A stretch of DNA of 64,000 nucleotides from JAAYAE01 sp963678395 (GTDB taxonomy: Bacteria > Bacillota > Negativicutes > Acidaminococcales > Acidaminococcaceae): the NCBI GenBank assembly GCA_963678395.1, contig OY782827.1, forward strand, positions 2,046,001-2,110,000, given 5' to 3'. Position 1 is the stretch's first letter, and every line of letters begins with the position of its first letter. A program made the position numbers and the translations under genes. This document shows positions 44,698 through 53,043 of the stretch, piece by piece. The notes below the pieces were generated by a model. It was given only the letters and a program-made list of their open reading frames with translations, was not told the DNA's origin and did no database searches.

Positions 44698-45309
44698 TTA
44701 AAAAGTACTTTTAACGCCAACATAAAGATCATTTGACCTCATACCTATTTCAGCTTGAGCCATCTTTCCTAAAGGAACGGTCGCGCCATAATTAAAATTG
44801 TGACCATCATACTCCGACGCTAGGCTCAAGTTAAAAACCTCGCTATTAACTTTAAATTGTTTCTCCATGGCTACAAACCCATTTTGAAAACGTCCTGTAC
44901 CAACACCTGCATGAGCTCTAAAACCCCAAGGTCCTTCTTTAGTAGCAACCACATATGCTGAACGATCTACTTTATCGCCGAAGTCTTCTAAACCTACGGC
45001 AACCGCCGGCGTAGTAACTGTTTCAGGCATAAACTGATATTTTGCACTATACATATTAAAGTCATCTCCATGTTTAGGGTTCAATCGACTATAAGCTATT
45101 TCCACCCCCGGTAAAACAGCTGCGTTTGCCCCTAAAGCGGTAACATCTTCTGTGTATTGTGCTATAAAAGACACATGCCCCAGACTTCTCACATTAGCAG
45201 ATGGCACATTAATAACCCCAGAGGTAGAACTAAGTAAAATTTTAGCTTCACAAGGTACTGCCAATGCTAGACAGCCAATAAGCGTTAACATACAAAAATT
45301 TTTTTTCAT
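44698..45309 (-). CDS. Outer-membrane beta-barrel protein, YjbH-like, unknown role
   Basis: 203 residues. Signal peptide MKKNFCMLTLIGCLALAVPCEA; the mature part starts KILLSSTSGVINVPSANV, reminiscent of YjbH/DUF940-type barrels, and is made of alternating strands ending in VGVKSTF with a terminal Phe, the usual Bam recognition end. At about 180 mature residues it would form a barrel of eight to ten strands. It lies between lpxD and a lipid A acyltransferase, so a link to LPS or envelope maintenance is possible but unproven. Confidence 0.72.
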   Translation of the reverse strand: MKKNFCMLTLIGCLALAVPCEAKILLSSTSGVINVPSANVRSLGHVSFIAQYTEDVTALGANAAVLPGVEIAYSRLNPKHGDDFNMYSAKYQFMPETVTTPAVAVGLEDFGDKVDRSAYVVATKEGPWGFRAHAGVGTGRFQNGFVAMEKQFKVNSEVFNLSLASEYDGHNFNYGATVPLGKMAQAEIGMRSNDLYVGVKSTF

Positions 45310-45320
45310 TTTTTATCCCC

Positions 45321-46349
45321 TTACTTTTTTCCTTCTTGTAAACACTTAATGGCTTTTTCCAAAACCTTCAATCTATCGGTAATATCGCCAATACGTCTTA
45401 ATTGAACCTCTTGTTTTAACCAAGCTCTATGTGGTCTTGCTGGGAACCCTGCACAAATGGAATCAGCCGGTATATTATTAGTAATGCCACTACGCGCTGC
45501 AAAAACACAGTTACTGCCTATATGAATATGCCCTACGCTACCAACTTGTCCGGCAAAAGTAACATTATCGCCTACCACTGTGCTCCCTGAAAGACCAACC
45601 TGTGCCACTACCATACAATTTTCTCCCAAAACATCATTGTGTCCTAAATGTACCAGATTGTCAAGTTTAGTGCCTGACCCGATAATTGTGCTCTCTACTG
45701 TCGCTCTGTCAATACAGGTATTATTACCAATCTCTACATCGTCGCCAATAACTACATTGCCTACCTGTAAAACTTTGCTGTGTTTACCTTTATCAGTAAT
45801 ATAACCAAAGCCATCACCGCCAATAACAGCTCCTGCTTGTAAAATCGTTCTATTGCCAATAATACAATTTTCTCTAACAGTAACATTAGAATACAAAACG
45901 CAGTTTTCACCAATATGCACATGCCGTCCTATATATACATGTGGATAAATAACTGTACCATTGCCAATAACTGCACCACCGCCCACATAGGCGAAAGGCA
46001 GAATAGCAACATCTTTTCCTAATGTTGCGGTAGGATCACTATAGGCATATTCACTCACACCTTTAGTAACTTCTTCCGGTGGTCTAAACAAAACCAAAAG
46101 CTTAGCAAAAGCTGCTCTTGGATTTTCCACTCTTATAACGGGCTTACCTGTAAATTCAACATCCAAAGGTAATACCAAGGCTCCTGCTGCCGAAAGTCCC
46201 GACTCTTCAACATGAGGAGGAACAGCAAAAGATATTTGCTCCGCGGTTGCTTCTTCTAAACCATTAACGCCCTTAACAATAAAATCAGGACTAGCATTCT
46301 CAAGTGTACCACCCAAAACTTTAGCCAGTTCCCCCAATGTTTTTTCCAT
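45321..46349 (-). CDS. lpxD: UDP-3-O-acylglucosamine N-acyltransferase
   Basis: 342 residues. N-terminal uridine-binding domain (about 1-100), left-handed beta-helix (about 105-300, AYVGGGAVIGNGTVIYPHVYIG) with the catalytic His in NLVHLGHNDVLGENC, C-terminal helix. It adds the N-linked hydroxyacyl chain after LpxC. FGYITDKGKHSKVLQVGNVVIGDDVEIGNNTCIDRATV is the family signature. The gene follows the ompH block, the classical skp-lpxD order. Confidence 0.96.
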   Translation of the reverse strand: MEKTLGELAKVLGGTLENASPDFIVKGVNGLEEATAEQISFAVPPHVEESGLSAAGALVLPLDVEFTGKPVIRVENPRAAFAKLLVLFRPPEEVTKGVSEYAYSDPTATLGKDVAILPFAYVGGGAVIGNGTVIYPHVYIGRHVHIGENCVLYSNVTVRENCIIGNRTILQAGAVIGGDGFGYITDKGKHSKVLQVGNVVIGDDVEIGNNTCIDRATVESTIIGSGTKLDNLVHLGHNDVLGENCMVVAQVGLSGSTVVGDNVTFAGQVGSVGHIHIGSNCVFAARSGITNNIPADSICAGFPARPHRAWLKQEVQLRRIGDITDRLKVLEKAIKCLQEGKK

Positions 46350-46433
46350 TTTTTCTCCTCCATGCTCTGTTTAGCTCATAAAATATTTCGCGAACCTTTA
46401 GGGCTTAGCTGAATATTCGCCAACTATTTTGAA

Positions 46434-46459
46434 AAGGACGGACGTCAAAGTCCGTCCTT
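46434..46459 (-). terminator. Hairpin after the third OmpH-like gene
   Basis: Stem AAGGACGGAC/GTCCGTCCTT with a six-base loop, followed on the minus strand by TTTTC. The stem is strong and the T tract short, so termination may be partial. It lies between the OmpH-like gene and lpxD. Confidence 0.65.
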
Positions 46460-46469
46460 AAGCCATATA

Positions 46470-46877
46470 TTACTTCATTTTTTTAACGATGTCTTCAGTA
46501 ACGTCAACGCCACCTTGTGGAACTGCTTCTTTAACCAAAATAGCCCCTAGCTTCTTTTCTTTAGCAACTTCAGCAGCTGCTGTGTCAAAGCTAGCCTTTA
46601 GTTTGTTTTGCGCTTCAGATTGTAAAACCTGCATTTTAGCATTTTTTTCTTTTACTATTTTTTGTGCTTCTTCTTGGCTCTTACCTTCAGTCTCTTTAAT
46701 CATTTCCTCTTGTAGTGCTTTACCCTTAGTCATAACGTCTGTTTTAATATTCTTATAAACAGTGCTTTCAGTTTCAATTTTTTGCATATCAACGACACCA
46801 AACTCAGCACTACGCCCACAACCAAATGACAATAACGCAAAAACTGTTACCATTGCTACTACTAATATTTTTTTCAT
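46470..46877 (-). CDS. OmpH/Skp-like lipoprotein, third of three
   Basis: 135 residues. Signal peptide with lipobox-like LLSFGC (Cys20), then the OmpH opening EFGVVDMQKIETESTVYKNI, a central coiled coil (about 45-110) rich in Lys, Glu and Gln, and KKLGAILVKEAVPQGGVDVTEDIVKKMK, the typical end of the family. Skp-like proteins hold unfolded outer-membrane proteins in the periplasm; a lipid anchor would keep this one at a membrane. It sits between another OmpH-like gene and lpxD. Confidence 0.82.
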   Translation of the reverse strand: MKKILVVAMVTVFALLSFGCGRSAEFGVVDMQKIETESTVYKNIKTDVMTKGKALQEEMIKETEGKSQEEAQKIVKEKNAKMQVLQSEAQNKLKASFDTAAAEVAKEKKLGAILVKEAVPQGGVDVTEDIVKKMK

Positions 46878-46896
46878 GTCTTATACCTCTTTACTA

Positions 46897-47817
46897 TTAA
46901 TTTGCTATATTTTTAATTTCAGTGCAAACGTCATCAGTAACATCTACGGCCGAAATATTAGCCCTAACATTTTTTAGTACTAAAGTGTATTTTTTATGCA
47001 AGGTTACCTTTTTTAACGCACTAGTAATATCACTATTCATACTATTCAAAAGTTTGTCATGAGCTTGCCTTTTTAAAACAATCTGCTTGTCCATAGAAAC
47101 AATAAGTTTTTCTAATTCTGCAGGTCCCTGCTTCATTTGCTCCGCATTACCGCCCTTTATACCCATAGACTTACGCATAAGTTCTGCTTGCAAATTTTGG
47201 GCATATTGAGCCATAGCCTTATGTGCAGCTGTAATTTCCGGCGCCATCTTGGTATTTACCATGGTCTCTATATCTTGCCTAATGCCTGCCAAAGCATTTT
47301 CTCTGGAAAGCAGAACTTCATTTAGCTCGTTAACAACATCAGCCCTAGCTGAGGCAGTCATTTTGACACTTTCTAGTTTCATACGTAAATTCACAATAGG
47401 TAAACGATATTTTTCTTCTACTGCTTCTTTGTTCTGGAGCAATTTTTCATCAGCAGTTTGCCTAGCTTCCCTTGCTAGTTTTTGCAAGCGGTCATTTTCG
47501 GCTTTTTCCCGTTCCGCCATGCGAGTAGTAAACTCTGCCTGCAGATAATTGTCCTTACCTGCTTCTTTCAAACTGCTCATTCTGTCTAAAAGCTGCAACT
47601 GTTTTTTACCTAATGCAAGCTGCTCATCCCGCAATCTTGTAGCTATATTTACTGCTTGTTCCGCTTGTTGAAGTCTTTTATATTGCGGATGTGCCTGCAA
47701 CGCTTTTTGCCAATCAATAACGGCAATTGAAGGATTATCTTTTTTCACACCTAAATTGTTACCGCATGCGGAAACAAGCAAGGCCATAGCCAACAATACA
47801 CACATAAGCCAACGCAA
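46897..47817 (-). CDS. Long OmpH-like lipoprotein with coiled coil, second of three
   Basis: About 306 residues. AGGAGGG lies six bases before TTG 47817, giving the start LRWLMCVLLAMALLVSACG, a signal peptide with lipobox LVSAC; ATG 47805 is too far from the site. The mature part begins SIAVIDWQKALQAHPQYKRL, like OmpH, but the coiled-coil arms are about twice the usual length (about 45-255). It ends in KKYTLVLKNVRANISAVDVTDDVCTEIKN, sharing the DVT-D end with the neighbouring OmpH-like proteins. Probably a periplasmic holdase variant with a longer reach. Function inferred from family and place. Confidence 0.78.
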   Translation of the reverse strand: MRWLMCVLLAMALLVSACGNNLGVKKDNPSIAVIDWQKALQAHPQYKRLQQAEQAVNIATRLRDEQLALGKKQLQLLDRMSSLKEAGKDNYLQAEFTTRMAEREKAENDRLQKLAREARQTADEKLLQNKEAVEEKYRLPIVNLRMKLESVKMTASARADVVNELNEVLLSRENALAGIRQDIETMVNTKMAPEITAAHKAMAQYAQNLQAELMRKSMGIKGGNAEQMKQGPAELEKLIVSMDKQIVLKRQAHDKLLNSMNSDITSALKKVTLHKKYTLVLKNVRANISAVDVTDDVCTEIKNIAN

Positions 47818-47874
47818 GTTATCCCTCCTCAGCAAACAACACAAAGCCCGCAGAACCACTAGATTACATCTGTC

Positions 47875-48351
47875 TTATTTTTTTAGTTCAGCATTAACGT
47901 CGGCATTAACATCTAAGCCACCATAAACTACAACACTTTTATCAACTACTACGGCTAAGCCTTTTTTCCTGCCAACAGCCAAAATAGCGTCATCAACTTT
48001 CTTTTTGATTGGATCAAGCAAATCTTTTTCCTTCGTACTTAATTGTTCTTGATATTGTTTCATTAATTTTTGTTTGTCACTGTCATTCATGCCCTTGCTT
48101 TTTTCTGCAAATTCTGTCTGTGCAGTCTTTACCGCACTATTCATAGAATTTTGCAATTCACCAATCCCAGGGGCATTTTGTATCAACTCTTGATAATTAA
48201 TTGTCCCTATTGCTGATTCCATAACCACATTTGATGAGTTCCCGCCTATTCCACTTTGTGTTAATCCCAACGCGAACATACCTAAAATAAAAATGGCGGC
48301 TATGCTCAAAGATATTACTTTAACATTTTTTTTATTGGCTAATTCCATCAT
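47875..48351 (-). CDS. OmpH/Skp-like protein with N-terminal membrane anchor, first of three
   Basis: 158 residues. One N-terminal hydrophobic segment (VKVISLSIAAIFILGMFALGL) with no clear cleavage or lipobox, then IGTINYQELIQNAPGIGELQNSM, a coiled coil (about 70-115) and GRKKGLAVVVDKSVVVYGGLDVNADVNAELKK, the OmpH-type end. It is thus anchored in the inner membrane, unlike soluble Skp. It is the first gene after the promoter at 48403-48431. Start ATG 48351 or the next codon. Confidence 0.82.
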   Translation of the reverse strand: MMELANKKNVKVISLSIAAIFILGMFALGLTQSGIGGNSSNVVMESAIGTINYQELIQNAPGIGELQNSMNSAVKTAQTEFAEKSKGMNDSDKQKLMKQYQEQLSTKEKDLLDPIKKKVDDAILAVGRKKGLAVVVDKSVVVYGGLDVNADVNAELKK

Positions 48352-48402
48352 TTTGCTATCCCTACTCTCTTGAACTTGCTTACGCCCTAATTTAACCTAA
48401 TA

Positions 48403-48431
48403 ATTATAGCAACAATGGCCTTCGCTTTCAA
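48403..48431 (-). promoter_or_regulatory. Sigma-A promoter of the ompH block
   Basis: On the minus strand TTGAAA (48426-48431), 17 bases, perfect TATAAT (48403-48408), 51 bases before the first OmpH-like gene. It gives this block expression independent of bamA. Confidence 0.75.
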
Positions 48432-48437
48432 CCTTTT

Positions 48438-49715
48438 TCACAAATTTCCCACTAGGCGCAAGTAAGCTTTATCCTTTGCATAAACATATTCCGCACTTAA
48501 AAATTCGTGAATACGATACCTGAGGCCAAACTCATTATTAGCATCACCGCTGAAATGTTCTGCTCTGATTTTCCATCTTGAGGAGAATTTGTATTCCAAG
48601 CGGTAATTATTTTCTTCATCTGAAATACGTCTGGCATAACCTACAGAAAAATGTCCCATCTTATGCATATAGCCGGGAGCCACCTCCCACTCCATAGGAT
48701 TAAAGGTTACAGATGCTTCCGCAAAAATTTCATCGGTTTTGGAAATATATTTTCCTATATGAGCAACTCCTGAAATATTTTGACCATCGCGTCCAATATC
48801 GCTATAGCCTTCAAACCACACTTTATAGCGCGGTGAATCCAATCTTGCTTTCACCAAAGTATCAGTTCCCGGAACAATTGTTAAGGTAGGCGCAATGCCA
48901 TAAAGTCTAATAGCTTTTTGTTTTTTTAGCACATCCAACAATCTTCTTTGCACATCAACTATATTATCGCTAATATATTGTACAGGTAACCCCCGCAAAT
49001 TATTGACTTCCTTCGTAAAAACCTTATTGGTTTCTAAAAAGAGAATATTAGGCATGTTATCTGACAGGATTTCCCAATGCACATTTTGCACCAATTTACC
49101 AACAGGGTAGACAACTACTTGAACTATAGCATTATCGCCTTGTCGAATTAAATCAACAGCGGCCTTAAAATTAGGCAGGGCATCAGCTACTTCTGCACGA
49201 ATTATTTGTCGCAAAACGCCCCCTGCCCAATCTGTTGCATCCACAGATGCTCCACTTACTGTGTCTTTTATTTTCGTTTGCAGTTGGGGCATTTTTCTTA
49301 AAAGTTCTGCTGCCATATCATCATCTACATCGGAAAAACGAATATCTACCTGCACATACTCGATTACTTTCCCCCAAGGTGACAAAAGAATGTTCACTTG
49401 AGTAGTCTGTCCTATTATTAAGCTAACATTTTCCACTTGATAGCCTGTAATTACACGGTCAGCTACTTCTTGCAACAAATTTGCGTAATCGTTCTGGGTA
49501 GCTGATATTTGCTCTATTTTCCTGTCTAATAAAAGCTGTTCCGCTACCACCTGTATGCTAGACGTCATTCTGTTAAGCAGTATTTCGCCTGCACAATGTG
49601 CAGAATCTTGAATATTCACCTGCATATGTTCAATGGGAGCGGCCAGGACGACTGTTGGTGAAAACATGAGGACAAAGATAACTACTAAAATTCCATACCG
49701 CCATTTCATCCTCAC
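48438..49715 (-). CDS. Exported envelope protein with possible C-terminal barrel, unknown function
   Basis: 425 residues. Signal peptide MRMKWRYGILVVIFVLMFSPTVVLAA. The middle (about 90-250) has two similar alpha/beta units, each starting with a strand around VENVSLIIGQTTQVNILLSPWGKVIEYVQVDI and AIVQVVVYPVGKLVQNVHWEI, which look like POTRA-size modules. The last 130 residues (from about VKARLDSPRYKVWFEGYSD) are alternating strands such as NYRLEYKFSSRWKIRAEHF and EFGLRYRIHEFLSAEYVYAKD, like an outer-membrane barrel sheet, ending RLVGNL. No family recognised. Directly downstream of bamA (27-base gap), so a role in outer-membrane protein assembly is a reasonable guess. Confidence 0.75.
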   Translation of the reverse strand: MRMKWRYGILVVIFVLMFSPTVVLAAPIEHMQVNIQDSAHCAGEILLNRMTSSIQVVAEQLLLDRKIEQISATQNDYANLLQEVADRVITGYQVENVSLIIGQTTQVNILLSPWGKVIEYVQVDIRFSDVDDDMAAELLRKMPQLQTKIKDTVSGASVDATDWAGGVLRQIIRAEVADALPNFKAAVDLIRQGDNAIVQVVVYPVGKLVQNVHWEILSDNMPNILFLETNKVFTKEVNNLRGLPVQYISDNIVDVQRRLLDVLKKQKAIRLYGIAPTLTIVPGTDTLVKARLDSPRYKVWFEGYSDIGRDGQNISGVAHIGKYISKTDEIFAEASVTFNPMEWEVAPGYMHKMGHFSVGYARRISDEENNYRLEYKFSSRWKIRAEHFSGDANNEFGLRYRIHEFLSAEYVYAKDKAYLRLVGNL

Positions 49716-49742
49716 ACAGCTTCCCTCCTAATACACAAGCTT

Positions 49743-51674
49743 TTAGAATTGTCCACCAAAACTAAAGTGGAATCTGCCACCATTGCCTCCATTAAGTGGA
49801 ACACCATAATCTAGGCGTAATGGCCCCAAAGGAGAATTAATGCGCAAACCAATACCTGCACTATATTTCATTAGTCCCAAATCAAAATTGCTTTCATCGT
49901 AATCTTTGCTCCAGGCATAACCAGCATCAGTAAAAACAACTCCCTGTACCTTCTTAACTAGAGGCACGCGATATTCTACACTGCCACGAAGCATACTGTT
50001 TCCTTTAAATAGGTCATCACGATAACCACGAAGAGTTTCGCTACCGCCTATGGAAAAACGCTGGCTAAGAGGCATGTCACCATTAGCTAAACCTAGGCCT
50101 ATATTTACAGCAATAACGTTGTTTACGCCTTGGCGATAATAATAACGGTAATCGACACTATATTTTTGGAAGTTAAAATCACCACCAAAAGAAGCAACCT
50201 CTACGGAATAATTATTTCTTTTCCCTTCACGGGGATCATAAATATTATCACGGCTATCTAAGGTACGGCTAAAAGTAACACTGCGTGTAAGACCAAAGTT
50301 TTCCTTCAAACGTGCTGCTATAACATCAGCACTTTGCTGGGTACCATCACGATCATAGCCTTCAAAATATTGGTTAGCGTAACCGCTCACCGGTTTAACA
50401 TAGCTATCATCACGATTTTTTAATACTACAGCGTTGGTGATGAATTCATTATCTGTTACGCGGCTAAAGGATATTTCCTGGCCATTTCTCTTTTTATAAT
50501 AGCGGGCAATTTCATCGCTGTCTCTGTTGTAATCGACATATTCATTTGTCATATTATAAACAGTGATTCCCATTGTTGTTTCTTTTTTATCAATCCAAGG
50601 ACGCACGTATGATAGTTCATAATTCTTACTGTATTCATCAGTACCGCCGAACTCCCATCTAGCATTGACTTTATCCCCTGTACCTCTAAAGTTTTTATCG
50701 CCAATAGAAATCATACCCAAGATACCGTCAGCATCACTATAGCCAGCACCAATACCAAAGGACCCTGTGCTCATTTCCACCACAGAAATTTCTACAACAA
50801 CGGTATTAGGTTCTTGCCCAGGATTTAACTTAATATTAACATCTTCAAAATAGCCTAAATTATAAATACGCTGCATACTGCGTCTTGCTGCCTTAGCATT
50901 AAACGGTCCGCCTTTTTTCAATTTCATTTCTCTGGTAATAACATAATCCTTAGTTTTGGTATTACCATTTATTTTAAAAGCTTCCACAACGCCTTCATTA
51001 ATTAGAATAGCTAAATTCCCATCAGGTAACAGCCTAATATCATTAACGCGGGCTAAAATATAGCCATTTTTGCTATATTCACTTTCAATTTTTCTGGCCC
51101 CTTCATTAACTTTTTTCGTATTTAGTACTTGACCATTAGGAATATCCATTATTTTTTTAATATCAGACGTAGACAACTTAGTATTTCCTTCTACTTCTAT
51201 GCCTTTAAAAACGGGGTTTTCCATAATATTATAAGTAATTTGTACGCCTTCCGGCACTTCTTTAAAACTAGGGTCTATTTCGTAAAACAATCCTGTTTCA
51301 TACAATGCTTTAATATCATCTTCAAGTCCAGCAGCAGTTAACGTAGTGCCAGCTTTCATGTTCAGCACTTCTTGTGCTTTCTCTTGATCAGAGGCTAAAA
51401 GACCTACTATACTTACTTTGGACACTAAGCTACCAACATAAGGTGCTACTTTAGCGGCATTATCAGCTGACTTACTTTGTGCATTTTGCAAAGATGTTGC
51501 TCGCATGACAGATTTAGAAATAGGAGCTACTTCTAATTTTTCTTTCGTAGCTTCTACTTTTTTATCTGTTGCTAAAGGCTGGCTGACAGACACCTCGGCA
51601 TACACCGGTGACGTTAAAAGCAAGGATGTTAATATGCTTGCCGCTAATGGCTGCCAAATTTTTCTTTTTTTCAT
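49743..51674 (-). CDS. bamA: Outer-membrane protein assembly factor BamA (Omp85), three POTRA domains
   Basis: 643 residues. Signal peptide 1-26; a variable linker; three POTRA domains (about 85-155, 156-230 and 231-305, the last with FKINGNTKTKDYVITREMKLKKGGPF and NLGYFEDVNI); and a 16-strand barrel with the loop-6 motif GGSETLRGYRDDLF and the end GRFHFSFGGQF with a C-terminal Phe. Proteobacterial BamA has five POTRA domains, so this is a short form, as in other Negativicutes. It folds barrel proteins into the outer membrane. No BamB-E homologues are visible nearby; OmpH-like proteins follow instead. Confidence 0.96.
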   Translation of the reverse strand: MKKRKIWQPLAASILTSLLLTSPVYAEVSVSQPLATDKKVEATKEKLEVAPISKSVMRATSLQNAQSKSADNAAKVAPYVGSLVSKVSIVGLLASDQEKAQEVLNMKAGTTLTAAGLEDDIKALYETGLFYEIDPSFKEVPEGVQITYNIMENPVFKGIEVEGNTKLSTSDIKKIMDIPNGQVLNTKKVNEGARKIESEYSKNGYILARVNDIRLLPDGNLAILINEGVVEAFKINGNTKTKDYVITREMKLKKGGPFNAKAARRSMQRIYNLGYFEDVNIKLNPGQEPNTVVVEISVVEMSTGSFGIGAGYSDADGILGMISIGDKNFRGTGDKVNARWEFGGTDEYSKNYELSYVRPWIDKKETTMGITVYNMTNEYVDYNRDSDEIARYYKKRNGQEISFSRVTDNEFITNAVVLKNRDDSYVKPVSGYANQYFEGYDRDGTQQSADVIAARLKENFGLTRSVTFSRTLDSRDNIYDPREGKRNNYSVEVASFGGDFNFQKYSVDYRYYYRQGVNNVIAVNIGLGLANGDMPLSQRFSIGGSETLRGYRDDLFKGNSMLRGSVEYRVPLVKKVQGVVFTDAGYAWSKDYDESNFDLGLMKYSAGIGLRINSPLGPLRLDYGVPLNGGNGGRFHFSFGGQF

Positions 51675-51684
51675 GGTTAACCCC

Positions 51685-52239
51685 CTAATTTACTTCACTT
51701 AATTTTTTTCGTGCTACACGCACTAAATTGCGAATCTCTTTAGTTTCTGCAAAAGACGTGTTCGTAATTTTCACTTCTGTGTGAGCCTTGGGGTTTTCCA
51801 ACACCGGCTCTGCAATTTCTTTAACTTTATATTCTGCAACGTTGCTTTTTGCAGCAACGTTAACATTATTAGTCAAAACAGGTTCGCTTGCCTGCCTGCC
51901 TACAGATACAGGCATTTTTGCTTGCTGTACATCAGTATTTATTGGCAAAGCTTTTGTAGCCAATAAATTATCCGCAACTGGCTGGGTACTTTTAGCCAAA
52001 AACCAACTACCAGCACCCACTAAGACCAGAATAAGCGCAATGGTTAGTGCAAGGGTCTCCCTAGCCCAAAAGCTTTTAGAACCTCGTTTTTCTCGCAAAA
52101 ATCTCATCTGTGCTTCTGCTAACATTAGATCCAATTCGCCCCTTGCCCCATTATGAGCACGAAAGCTTTCTTCTGCATTTTTTAAGTTGCTTTGTAAAGT
52201 TTTAATCTGGTCACAAATACCTTTTTTTTCTCCAACCAT
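51685..52239 (-). CDS. One-pass membrane protein between sigma factor and bamA, possible anti-sigma factor
   Basis: 184 residues from ATG 52239; the longer frame to 52296 lacks support. About 60 charged, helical residues (GICDQIKTLQSNLKNAEESFRAHNG, LDLMLAEAQMRFLREKRGSK) precede one membrane helix (about 67-85, LALTIALILVLVGAGSWFL), then about 95 residues of Ala/Val/Lys-rich, probably disordered tail. By charge, the N-terminus is cytoplasmic and the tail periplasmic. No family recognised and no zinc-type anti-sigma motif is visible. Its topology and place directly after a sigma-factor gene are those of an anti-sigma factor; this is inference only. It could equally be a Bam-associated scaffold. 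Confidence 0.65.
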   Translation of the reverse strand: MVGEKKGICDQIKTLQSNLKNAEESFRAHNGARGELDLMLAEAQMRFLREKRGSKSFWARETLALTIALILVLVGAGSWFLAKSTQPVADNLLATKALPINTDVQQAKMPVSVGRQASEPVLTNNVNVAAKSNVAEYKVKEIAEPVLENPKAHTEVKITNTSFAETKEIRNLVRVARKKLSEVN

Positions 52240-52380
52240 TACCTTCACCACCCTAAAAGCTATACTGATATATAGTCCTAATAAGCACTCGTTCACTGCC
52301 TGTCATTTATATTAATTTTAAGCTTTTTTCTCACATTTACTTGTTTTTGCGAGTTTTTTCGCTATAATACACCCTGAAAA

Positions 52381-53022
52381 TTAACTTTGCTTCAAATCTG
52401 CCATTAAACGCGATAACATACCACGCACACGCCGCACACCTTTTTTTTGCAAACGGTACACATGGCTCGTAGTAACATTAATCCTAGCTGCAATATCTAT
52501 AGGTCGCTTGTCCTCTAAATAAAGTGCAGCCAAAACCTGTTGTTCTTTATTTGGCAAACGCTCCATAGCCTCTAATACTCTCCCGGAAATAAAATCTCGT
52601 TCAGCCTGCTCCGCTGGAGATGCTTCAGCGGAAACTAGTGTATCCGACCATAAAATACCGCTGCCGGCAATAGCCTCGCTGTCCAAAGACAGTGTACTAC
52701 TACCATACTCAGCATTTAAATAGTCTATCATCCTCCCCTTAATACGATGCAAAGCGAAAATACTAAAAGCTACACCCTTAGTATAATCAAAACGTTCCGC
52801 TGCCTCCAAAAGGCCAACTGTTCCTTCCTGAATGAGCTCCATAACTTGGTCTGAAGGCAATTTAAAAGTCAGTGCAGTTTTAAAAACCAAAGGTTGGTAG
52901 GAACGCATAAGCAAATTATGGGACTCGGCATCTCCATTGCTAACTTTTTGCCACAAAGCAAGTTCTTCTTTCCTTGTCAACAGTTTTATCTTTCTTAATT
53001 CTTCCAAATATTTGTTAAGCAT
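52381..53022 (-). CDS. Sigma-70 family RNA polymerase sigma factor lacking region 3
   Basis: 213 residues. Region 1.2-like start YLEELRKIKLLTRKEELALWQKV (1-45); region 2 (about 46-115) with LIQEGTVGLLEAAERFDYTKGVAFSIFALHRIKGRMIDYL, close to the core-binding consensus; a spacer without a recognisable region 3; region 4 (about 155-208) with MERLPNKEQQVLAALYLEDKRPIDIAARINVTTSHVYRLQKKGVRRVRGML, a helix-turn-helix. It is neither a classic ECF factor (those lack region 1.2) nor housekeeping. GGGAGG precedes ATG 53022. It lies between tamB and bamA in the same direction, so it may direct transcription of envelope genes. Confidence 0.9.
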   Translation of the reverse strand: MLNKYLEELRKIKLLTRKEELALWQKVSNGDAESHNLLMRSYQPLVFKTALTFKLPSDQVMELIQEGTVGLLEAAERFDYTKGVAFSIFALHRIKGRMIDYLNAEYGSSTLSLDSEAIAGSGILWSDTLVSAEASPAEQAERDFISGRVLEAMERLPNKEQQVLAALYLEDKRPIDIAARINVTTSHVYRLQKKGVRRVRGMLSRLMADLKQS

Positions 53023-53043
53023 ACCCAGCCTCCCTTCGTTATT

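Noticed and set aside
52330..52380. Plus-strand promoter-like string TTGTTT-N16-TATAAT near the end of the sigma gene
   Set aside because: It would point into the antisense strand of sigma and tamB with no gene ahead; an AT-rich chance match is more likely.
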